From Saccharospirillum alexandrii_A (GTDB lineage: Bacteria; Pseudomonadota; Gammaproteobacteria; Pseudomonadales; Natronospirillaceae): a DNA stretch of 64,000 nt. The notes under the pieces were generated by a model. The model saw only the letters and a list, made by a program, of their open reading frames with translations. It searched no databases and was not told where the DNA came from. Location of the stretch: contig NZ_JBHZRJ010000003.1 of assembly GCF_043641555.1 (NCBI RefSeq), positions 62,001 through 126,000 of the forward strand. The letters run 5' to 3'. The translations under genes and the position numbers were made by a program. Below are positions 31,997 to 38,428 of the stretch, piece after piece; the stretch's first letter is position 1, and every line of letters begins with the position of its first letter.

Positions 31997-32746
31997 ATGA
32001 AGGTTGTTGCGGTTCACAGCCAAAAGGGTGGGGTGGGGAAGACCTCGATCACGCTGAATCTGGCTCATGAAGCCATGACCTATGGTTTTGAGACCCTGGT
32101 CATTGATCTCGATGCACAGGGGTCAGCCACCTTTTTGCTCGGCCAGGGCAATGCTCCCAAATTGCGCGCCAAAGACTGGCTCAACGATCAAATCGACTGG
32201 AATCAGTTCATCGAAGCCACCCCTTATGACGGTGTTTTCATTCTTCCGGCGCGCAAGGGGTTGCGCAAACTCGACCGTCTGATGAGCGACGCCGTCTCCG
32301 ACAAACACTTAAAACAGCTGCTTAAATCGCTCAAGTCGCAGTTTGATCTGGTGTTGCTCGATTGCCCGCCGGGCATCAATACCGTTACCGAACAGGCCTA
32401 CCGGGCTGCCAATCTGGTGCTGGTGCCACTGACCCCGACGCCGCTGTGTTTGCAAAGTTATACTGATCTGGCCGACTTTACCCGCGACATTAAGACAGAC
32501 CCGAGCAGAATTGCGCCCTTCTTTAATCGGGTTAATCAGCGCCTGGCGTTGCATCGCCAGTGCCTGAAAACTTTCGCAGCCGGGCAGGATTCACCGCCAC
32601 TGGGCTGGGTGCGGTCGACGACACTGATGGAGCAGATGGCCGTGAACAAACGTGCTGTAACCGACAGTCATCCTGAGCACCCGGTCTCCAGAGACCTCAG
32701 TGAACTTTGGAAAGCCATCGTCCGCCGGCTGGACCTGCATCACTAA
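31997..32746 (+). CDS. ParA-family ATPase, orphan
   Basis: This is a 249-residue deviant-Walker ATPase. The motif KGGVGKTS is at residues 10-17, with the signature lysine of the ParA/MinD type, and VLLDCPPGIN supplies the Walker B/switch II region. AGGAG lies 8 bases before ATG 31997. No parB-like gene or parS site is seen nearby, so this is not the chromosomal parAB pair; such solo ParAs often position pili, chemoreceptors or other cargo, but the cargo is unknown here. Confidence 0.9.
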   Translation: MKVVAVHSQKGGVGKTSITLNLAHEAMTYGFETLVIDLDAQGSATFLLGQGNAPKLRAKDWLNDQIDWNQFIEATPYDGVFILPARKGLRKLDRLMSDAVSDKHLKQLLKSLKSQFDLVLLDCPPGINTVTEQAYRAANLVLVPLTPTPLCLQSYTDLADFTRDIKTDPSRIAPFFNRVNQRLALHRQCLKTFAAGQDSPPLGWVRSTTLMEQMAVNKRAVTDSHPEHPVSRDLSELWKAIVRRLDLHH

Positions 32747-32785
32747 CCTGTGGCTGACAACAACGTCGATTTTTTAACAGCAAAC

Positions 32786-32811
32786 TGTAAGGAAAGTGTC
32801 GGTCTTACGAC
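32786..32811 (+). promoter_or_regulatory. Candidate ECF promoter upstream of the sigma factor gene
   Basis: TGTAA (32786-32790), 17 bases, CGAC (32808-32811). The identical pair with identical spacing occurs upstream of bufA at 33967. The -35/-10 arrangement resembles that reported for SigF-type ECF factors (GTAAC-type and CGAA-type elements). It lies about 100 bases before the sigma gene, which would make the factor autoregulated. Confidence 0.6.
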
Positions 32812-32912
32812 AAAGTCACATCATCCTTGTAGTCTTTGCTGTCTGAACCCTGAACCGTTCGTCACCCGGCCGGTTACAGGCAAAAACACCAAAAACATCA
32901 GGGAACCGATCA

Positions 32913-33539
32913 ATGGGAGAGTCCGTGCTGCCCGGGGAGGCGCTGGTTGAACAGTCAGCCGCGAGCCACTTAACCGACCCCGTATTTCTCGAAGACTTGC
33001 GCCGGCAAATGCTCAAGTTTGCGGTTCTGCAACTCGACAATGAGGCCCAGGCTGAAGATGCGGTGCAGGAGGCACTGATAGGTGCCCTGAAGAACGTGGC
33101 GTCGTTTGAGCGAAAGGCCGCATTGAAAACCTGGGTGTTCGCCATTCTGAAACACAAGATTACAGACCTGTTGCGCTACCGGCAGCGATGGGTGGATGTG
33201 GAAAAGCAGTCGGATTCAGCCGACGACGAAGCCCTTCCCTCGGTGTTCGACACCCGGGGCTTCTGGCATCAGGAAGATCGCCCCAATCGCTGGGCACAGC
33301 CGGTTGAAGCGATCGACGACGCTCATTTCTGGCGCGTTTTTGAGGCTTGCCTTGAAGACCTGCCACCGGCGCAGGGCAGGGTGTTTATGATGCGTGAGTT
33401 TATTGAACTCGACAGTGATGAGATTTGTCAGTCGGTTGATATCAGCGCCAGCAACCTGCATGTGTTGTTACACAGGGCTCGGTTACGCCTGCGCCGCTGT
33501 CTTGAAGAGCACTGGTTTTGTGAGGAAGTAGCGCCATGA
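32913..33539 (+). CDS. ECF RNA polymerase sigma factor
   Basis: This is a 208-residue sigma-70-type factor of the ECF class. Region 2 (about 20-95) includes DAVQEALIGALKNVASFERKAALKTWVFAILKHKITDLLR; region 4 (about 140-200) includes LPPAQGRVFMMREFIELDSDEIC and the recognition helix near SASNLHVLLHRARLRLRRCL. The stop overlaps the anti-sigma start by 4 bases. Its neighbour, the bufferin operon, is the probable target. It resembles SigF of Caulobacter in context (known to control such operons), which I infer from gene order, not from alignment. Confidence 0.92.
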   Translation: MGESVLPGEALVEQSAASHLTDPVFLEDLRRQMLKFAVLQLDNEAQAEDAVQEALIGALKNVASFERKAALKTWVFAILKHKITDLLRYRQRWVDVEKQSDSADDEALPSVFDTRGFWHQEDRPNRWAQPVEAIDDAHFWRVFEACLEDLPPAQGRVFMMREFIELDSDEICQSVDISASNLHVLLHRARLRLRRCLEEHWFCEEVAP

Positions 33540-33766
33540 TGAATTGTGAACAAGCTACCCGACTGATGTCTGATGGTTGTGAACGTGATCTAACGATTCG
33601 CGAGCGGGCGGCGATTAAAATGCACAACCTGTTGTGTGTCGGATGCAGGAATTTTAACGTTCAGGTGCATGACCTCGGTCGGATAGCGCGACGGTATGCT
33701 AAAGAACAAGGTGAGGAAACCACAAACAGCACCAGCGACTCAGCGGGCTCCAGCAGTAAAGAATAA
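33536..33766 (+). CDS. Small zinc-finger anti-sigma factor
   Basis: This is a 76-residue protein with the zf-HC2 pattern His30-x3-Cys34-x2-Cys37 plus Cys4 (start MMNCEQATRLMSD), the zinc-binding anti-sigma fold. It has no membrane segment, so it would act in the cytoplasm and could sense metal or thiol stress directly. Its ATG overlaps the sigma factor stop, the normal arrangement for a sigma/anti-sigma pair. The last 18 residues are Ser/Thr-rich and probably disordered. Confidence 0.85.
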   Translation: MMNCEQATRLMSDGCERDLTIRERAAIKMHNLLCVGCRNFNVQVHDLGRIARRYAKEQGEETTNSTSDSAGSSSKE

Positions 33767-34086
33767 GGGGCTGTGAATCGGTTTAATGGCCGTGATTGCC
33801 GACCAGTTGGTCGAGGTAGTATTCAGGTTGATGGTCTGCCTGGCTCTGGAACGGATACAGCCCGATGCCTTTACAGCTTAACAGCACCCGGTGAGGTTCG
33901 CCGCTGCAGCGAATAAACCATCAGTGACTTTATTTTTCAAATAATCCGTCTTTCTTTTCTAATCATTGTAATGAATTCCCCCTGCGCACGACTGAACAGT
34001 ACGAGAACCTGATGTCACTTTTGGCTCGGTTGCCGTCCGATTAGCCCGAATTACGGGTATTGATAAAACAGTCAGGGAGAAAACCT
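33767..34086 (+). promoter_or_regulatory. 320 bp region between anti-sigma and bufA, with candidate ECF promoter
   Basis: TGTAA (33967-33971), 17 bases, CGAC (33989-33992) reproduces the motif ahead of the sigma gene. A start about 8 bases downstream would give a leader of about 90 bases before bufA. The left part (33783-33920) holds a possible gene remnant on the minus strand. No terminator is evident after the anti-sigma gene, so some read-through into bufA is possible. Confidence 0.6.
33783..33920 (-). pseudogene. Possible C-terminal gene remnant
   Basis: On the minus strand a 45-codon frame without a start codon ends in TAA at 33783; it begins right after an in-frame TGA. Its composition looks coding (for example KGIGLYPFQSQADHQPEYYL), but I cannot match it to a family. 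It may be the tail of a gene deleted when the sigma/buf block was assembled, or chance. Confidence 0.25.
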
Positions 34087-34452
34087 ATGAAATATACAAC
34101 GTCTATTACCACAGCACTGCTTGCCGGTTCAGTTATGGCCATGTCTGGCCATTCAATGGCGAAACCGAATGATGGGTTGTCGATTGAATCTAACGCACCG
34201 GCGAACGTTCAGGAGAACTTTCAAAAGTGGATGGCCGGTGAACGGGTTGCCGGCCGGAATGACAAGTGCTTTGGCATCGCACTGGCGGGAGAAAATGATT
34301 GTGCCGCCGGTCCGGGCACCAGCTGCGAGGGGACCGCTACTCTGGATTATCAGGGTAATTCCTGGACGTATGTACCACGCGGTACCTGTGAATACATTGT
34401 AACGCCCGATGGTGAAGCCGCCTTGTCTGCACTGGATCGTAATATACCCTGA
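34087..34452 (+). CDS. bufA: Bufferin-type RiPP precursor BufA (DUF2282)
   Basis: This is a 121-residue exported precursor of the DUF2282 family. Residues 1-25 form a signal peptide (MKYTTSITTALLAGS...SMA), unusual for a RiPP but typical of bufferins. The core holds four cysteines (Cys61, Cys72, Cys80, Cys101) in the family pattern DKCFGIALAGENDCAAG...SCEG...GTCE. In studied bufferins, cysteines are converted to thiooxazoles by the partner MNIO enzyme and the product binds copper in the periplasm. GGGAGA lies 8 bases before the ATG. It is first in the buf operon and probably ECF-controlled. Confidence 0.92.
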   Translation: MKYTTSITTALLAGSVMAMSGHSMAKPNDGLSIESNAPANVQENFQKWMAGERVAGRNDKCFGIALAGENDCAAGPGTSCEGTATLDYQGNSWTYVPRGTCEYIVTPDGEAALSALDRNIP

Positions 34453-34509
34453 GCGACTTGCAGCGGGCTGACCGGAACAGACCGGTTTGTCTGTTGCAGC
34501 GTTTCAACT

Positions 34510-34542
34510 TTACAGGTCGTTACTGTATTACAGGTCGTCATT
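34510..34542 (+). repeat. Tandem 18-bp duplication at the bufB ribosome-binding site
   Basis: TTACAGGTCGT occurs at 34510-34520 and again at 34528-34538, a period of 18 bases, ending at the bufB ATG (34543). Each copy has an AGG; only the second is correctly spaced for bufB. The duplication may tune bufB translation relative to bufA. Confidence 0.7.
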
Positions 34543-35409
34543 ATGTCTGCTCCTGAACCAAAACCTGCCTTCCACGACACTGCGGCGGCTGGTGTCAGTC
34601 TCAAACCCCAGCATTTCGAGCAGGCGATGGCCAGTCGCTCGCATGGAATCTGGTTTGAGGTGCATCCGGAAAATTATCTGATGCAGGGCGGGCCCCGACT
34701 TCGCGGTTTGCGGCAAATTGCCGCTGACCGCGACATCAGTTTCCACGGTGTCGGTGCTTCACTCGGTGGTCCGGATTTACCAGACGCCGATCATCTGAAA
34801 GCCATTCGTCAACTGGTTGATGACATCAAACCGGTTCGGTTGTCGGAGCATGCCGTTTGGTCTTCGATCGATCAAACCTATCTTGCGGAACTGTTACCAC
34901 TGCCTAGAACCCGGTCAGTAATGTCCAACCTGGTCGCCGGTGTCGATGCCTATCAGACTGCCGTGGGTCGAACCATACTGATTGAGAATCCAACCAATTA
35001 TTTGACGGTTCACAGCGATATGGATGAAGCCGATTTCCTGTTGGAGGTGTCGGGCCGAACCGGTTGTGGGCTCTTGCTGGACATCAATAATCTGTATCTT
35101 TCAGCGCACAACATAGGTATTGATCCAAAGGCTTACATCAATGCACTGCCACCGGAAAAAGTTGGGGAGATTCATATTGCGGGTTTTGATGCCGATCCGC
35201 AGTTTGGCAACCGCTTGTTGATCGACACCCATGCGTCTGCCGTGGCTGGCCCGGTTTGGTCGTTACTCGACTATGCGCTGGCGCATCTCGGGCCCAAACC
35301 CATACTGATTGAGCGTGATGCCAACCTTCCGGAGTTTTCGATACTTGAGCAGGAAGTGATCAGAGCGCAACGAATGCTCGACCGCCTAACGGAGCCTGAT
35401 CATGCATGA
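34543..35409 (+). CDS. bufB: MNIO-family RiPP modifying enzyme BufB (DUF692)
   Basis: This is a 288-residue multinuclear non-heme iron oxidase of TIM-barrel fold. Metal ligands can be placed in SFHGVGAS, LSEHAVW, LIENPTNY, LLLDINNLYLSAHN, GEIHIAGF, LIDTHAS and LIERDAN, the His/Glu/Asp set of the family. It is expected to modify cysteines of the BufA precursor in the cytoplasm before export. The ATG at 34543 lies 90 bases after bufA, enough for a hairpin and a duplicated ribosome-binding site. It overlaps bufC by 8 bases. Confidence 0.94.
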   Translation: MSAPEPKPAFHDTAAAGVSLKPQHFEQAMASRSHGIWFEVHPENYLMQGGPRLRGLRQIAADRDISFHGVGASLGGPDLPDADHLKAIRQLVDDIKPVRLSEHAVWSSIDQTYLAELLPLPRTRSVMSNLVAGVDAYQTAVGRTILIENPTNYLTVHSDMDEADFLLEVSGRTGCGLLLDINNLYLSAHNIGIDPKAYINALPPEKVGEIHIAGFDADPQFGNRLLIDTHASAVAGPVWSLLDYALAHLGPKPILIERDANLPEFSILEQEVIRAQRMLDRLTEPDHA

Positions 35410-36169
35410 CCCTTATCGCGGGTTGAGTGATTTTGTGCTGAATGGCCAGGCGAATGGGTTGCATCATGTATTTTCCGACTTCCAGCCAGAACAAATCGCC
35501 ATCCTGTATCGCAATGGCTATTTACGTGCCTGCCGCGAAGCACTGGAGGCTCGCTTTCCGGCAGTCGCGTCGGCGATGGGGGAGGTCGATTTTCGCAAAG
35601 TCTGTACTGCCTATGTGCAAGCGTCGCCGCCCAGGCAGCGATCCCTGACTGGCTATGGCGCCGACTTTCCTGATTGGCTTTCCACTGAAGAGTGCTCACT
35701 AATAAACCCGGGTTTGGTTGATCTGGCGCGGCTCGACGGTGCCTGGCTCGATTGTCTGTTTGGCCTGGATGAAAGCCCTCTGACCGCGCTGCAATTGAAC
35801 CAGCGTATTCAATCGGGTGATGGTTTACCGGTGTCCTTGCGCCTGCCGCGCAATGCGCATGTGGTCGCGCTGGGTCATTCGGTGTTTGATGTCTGGTTGT
35901 CCATTCGACAGGGAGAAAGTGGCGTATGGGTACCTACTCAACCTGAGCCCGGCCATGCCCTGCTCTGGCGTCCGGATATGACGGTGCTCAGCCGCCAGCT
36001 GGACGCCTGGGAAGCGCATTTTTACCTGAGTTTTCAGGCTACCGATAGCCTGGAAGAAGCCGCTGAACATTTCCTGCCGGCAACAACAAACGTTCATGAT
36101 GTGCCGATAACCCTGGAACACTATTTTGCCCGGCTTATTGAGTCTGGGCTGCTGATAGCTGGAGACTAA
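35402..36169 (+). CDS. bufC: DUF2063 partner protein BufC
   Basis: This is a 255-residue protein of the HvfC/BufC type: N-terminal DUF2063 domain (about 1-95, with LYRNGYLRACREALEARFPAV) and a second C-terminal domain. In MNIO systems this partner recognises the precursor leader or core and presents it to the DUF692 enzyme. It overlaps the bufB end by 8 bases, supporting a complex. No membrane segment or signal peptide is seen. Confidence 0.9.
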   Translation: MHDPYRGLSDFVLNGQANGLHHVFSDFQPEQIAILYRNGYLRACREALEARFPAVASAMGEVDFRKVCTAYVQASPPRQRSLTGYGADFPDWLSTEECSLINPGLVDLARLDGAWLDCLFGLDESPLTALQLNQRIQSGDGLPVSLRLPRNAHVVALGHSVFDVWLSIRQGESGVWVPTQPEPGHALLWRPDMTVLSRQLDAWEAHFYLSFQATDSLEEAAEHFLPATTNVHDVPITLEHYFARLIESGLLIAGD

Positions 36170-36174
36170 AAACG

Positions 36175-36714
36175 ATGAGCATTGTAGTGCGGGTTCAGCA
36201 GGGGTATCAACGTGGCACACGACTACTATCTACCTACCTGGAACCTCTGGCTTTACTATTGATGAGGCTACTGGTGGCGCGTGTCTTTTTGCAGTCCGGC
36301 CTGTCGAAATGGCATGGCTGGTTTGACTTTAACGAAACCAAATACGATTTGTTTCTCTACGAATTCTTTTGCCCCGATCCGGTTCGACCGGGTGCCTTGC
36401 TGTTGTGTGATCCGGTAACGCTCGATTACCAGAGCGGGTCTCTCACCATAGCGTTGATTGAATCGCTGGCGTTACTTGCCGGTATTGTTGAGGTGGTTTT
36501 ACCTGTGTTGCTGATTGTGGGTCTGCTGACCCGACCGGCAGCGCTTGGGCTGATCGCGATGACGCTGTTTATCCAACTGGCGGTGTTCCCAACCTGGGGT
36601 CACTGGTGGAACCCAGCTGCCTGGTGGTTTGTGGTCTTGTTCGGTGTGTTTGCCGTAGGTCCTGGTGCGTTATCGCTCGACCGGTTATTCAAGCTGGAGA
36701 ATCGGCGGTCGTGA
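36175..36714 (+). CDS. DoxX-family membrane protein of the buf operon
   Basis: This is a 179-residue inner-membrane protein with four predicted helices; the N-terminal helix carries LLMRLLVARVFLQSGLSKWHGW, typical of DoxX. DoxX genes close many bufferin operons (sometimes called bufD); their role is undefined, with quinone-linked redox suggested. GGAG lies 10 bases before the ATG and the gap after bufC is 5 bases, so it is co-transcribed. Its end overlaps the convergent amidotransferase gene by 26 bases. Confidence 0.88.
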   Translation: MSIVVRVQQGYQRGTRLLSTYLEPLALLLMRLLVARVFLQSGLSKWHGWFDFNETKYDLFLYEFFCPDPVRPGALLLCDPVTLDYQSGSLTIALIESLALLAGIVEVVLPVLLIVGLLTRPAALGLIAMTLFIQLAVFPTWGHWWNPAAWWFVVLFGVFAVGPGALSLDRLFKLENRRS

Positions 36715-37486
36715 TCTGCTTGCCGCGATCAATCACTTCTCCCTTGCGCCACATTCGCCATTCATGAGGCTCATAACGGTCCCAGCGCTCATCCACCGTC
36801 AATGGTTCGGTGGCAATCACGCTGACCACATCGGACGGGGTTGTGACGGTGCCAAAGTCGACCGTTACATCGGCGTCCTGCAGGCGGGCGGGGCCAAAGG
36901 GGGAGCGCCGGGTAATGGCCGCCATTTTCGTGGTGCAGTAGGTAAACAGCCAGTCGCCATTGCTCAGCAACAGGTTGAAGACCCCCAGCTTTGAATAGGC
37001 ATTGCTGTGTTTTACCAGAAACCGGGTCAGGGTTTTCAGGTCCACATCGCGGTCCAGCGAAGAGCGGATGGCGTTCATCAGGTCGCAGAACAGGGCTTCG
37101 CTGTCGGTTGTTCCCACTGGCTCGTAAATACCCGGGCGGGGTTCGAACTGGTTTAACTGGCCATTGTGTGCGAACGTCCAGTAGCGGCCCCAGAGTTCAC
37201 GCTGGAACGGATGGGTGTTGGCCAGGCAGACATCGCCGACATTGGCCTGGCGAATGTGGCAAATGGCGATTTCGCTTTTGATCGGGTGCGTTTGCACCAT
37301 GCGTGCAATGTCGGACTGGGCACTGGCCCGGCTCTCGTGAAACGCCTGGACACCCCGGCCTTCATAGAAGGCAACGCCCCAGCCATCCTTGTGCGGGCCG
37401 GAGCCCCCGCCGCGACGGGTTAGCTCGGTAAAACTGAAGCAGAGATCAGTTGGGGTATTGGCACTCATACCCAAAAGTTCACACAT
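36689..37486 (-). CDS. Class II glutamine amidotransferase (YafJ type)
   Basis: This is a 265-residue Ntn-hydrolase glutaminase. After ATG 37486 the second residue is Cys (MCELLGMSAN), the required N-terminal nucleophile once Met is removed, which fixes the start although the frame is open further upstream. Typical motifs include GWGVAFYEG, HIRQANVGDVC and TFAHNGQLN. It resembles YafJ/EgtC-type proteins; the acceptor substrate is unknown. GGAAGG lies 8 bases upstream. The 3' end overlaps the DoxX gene on the other strand. Confidence 0.92.
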   Translation of the reverse strand: MCELLGMSANTPTDLCFSFTELTRRGGGSGPHKDGWGVAFYEGRGVQAFHESRASAQSDIARMVQTHPIKSEIAICHIRQANVGDVCLANTHPFQRELWGRYWTFAHNGQLNQFEPRPGIYEPVGTTDSEALFCDLMNAIRSSLDRDVDLKTLTRFLVKHSNAYSKLGVFNLLLSNGDWLFTYCTTKMAAITRRSPFGPARLQDADVTVDFGTVTTPSDVVSVIATEPLTVDERWDRYEPHEWRMWRKGEVIDRGKQITTADSPA

Positions 37487-37624
37487 GACGGTAGCCTTCC
37501 AGCCAGCAAACAAGGTGCCTGAAGTGTACCAGTTGGCTAATGGCCCGTCTTCAGGGGGCTCTGAATGGCCTGAGCTGATTGTAGGAAGTTGAACCCGATA
37601 CATTTTAAGAGAGAGAAACAACTC

Positions 37625-38308
37625 GTGAAAAAGAAAGTTTCGATTGTTGTCGTGATTGCCACGGCCATCATTGCGTTTTTTGTATTCGACTTGCAGCAAT
37701 GGCTGACGCTGGAGGGCCTGAACGCAGGCCAGGCTCAATTTGAAGCCTGGCTGAATGAACACCCGTTTCTGGTCAGCGCCGCCTACTTCGGGATCTATGT
37801 GATTGTGACTGCCTTGTCGCTGCCGGGTGCCACCATCATGACGCTGGCCGGCGGTGCCTTGTTCGGACTTGCCTGGGGTCTGTTACTGGTGTCTTTTGCC
37901 AGCACGCTGGGGGCAACACTGGCGTTTCTGGTGGCGCGCTACCTGTTGAAAGACGCTGTGCAGGCCAGGTTTGGTGAGCGCCTTACGGCGATCAACCGGG
38001 GTGTTGAAGAAGAGGGCGGTTTTTACCTGTTTACACTGCGCCTGGTACCCGCCTTTCCGTTTTTTCTGATCAACCTGCTGATGGGCCTGACACCGATCAA
38101 AGCCTGGACTTTCTATTGGGTGAGCCAGGTGGGCATGCTGGCAGGCACTCTGGTGTATATTAATGCAGGCACCCAACTGGGTCAGCTGGAAAGTCTCTCG
38201 GGCATTCTGTCTCCCAGTTTGCTGATTTCCTTCACTCTGTTAGGTCTATTCCCGCTGGTGGCCAAGAAGGTAATGACACTGATTCGTGCACGGCGGGCGG
38301 CGGGCTAA
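37625..38308 (+). CDS. TVP38/TMEM64 (VTT domain) membrane protein
   Basis: This is a polytopic inner-membrane protein of 227 residues in the VTT/DedA superfamily. Motifs are ALSLPGATIMTLAGGALFG and the Arg-containing LRLVPAFPFFLINLLMGLTPI, which lies in a re-entrant region. Members are implicated in lipid or small-molecule flipping. Start GTG 37625 is preferred because AGAGAGA lies at proper spacing; TTG 37589 would add 12 residues but has a poorly spaced site. A strong terminator follows. Confidence 0.85.
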   Translation: MKKKVSIVVVIATAIIAFFVFDLQQWLTLEGLNAGQAQFEAWLNEHPFLVSAAYFGIYVIVTALSLPGATIMTLAGGALFGLAWGLLLVSFASTLGATLAFLVARYLLKDAVQARFGERLTAINRGVEEEGGFYLFTLRLVPAFPFFLINLLMGLTPIKAWTFYWVSQVGMLAGTLVYINAGTQLGQLESLSGILSPSLLISFTLLGLFPLVAKKVMTLIRARRAAG

Positions 38309-38377
38309 TGCCCGGTTCTGTTGGTGACAGTTTTGCAGGCAATCGTAAATAGGCGGGGAATCATTTTCTGAACTCGA

Positions 38378-38404
38378 AAAAAGGGGCGCAAGGCGCCCCT
38401 TTTT
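38378..38404. terminator. Bidirectional intrinsic terminator
   Basis: A-run, GGGGCGC, AAG loop, GCGCCCC, T-run (38378-38404). The perfect 7-bp GC stem flanked by A and T tracts ends both the VTT gene (+) and the beta-amylase gene (-). Confidence 0.92.
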
Positions 38405-38428
38405 AATGGACAGGCTGGTTAATGAAGA

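Noticed and set aside
37487..37762. 92-codon N-terminal extension of the glutamine amidotransferase
   Set aside because: It would bury the catalytic Cys that must be residue 2; ATG 37486 has a good ribosome-binding site.
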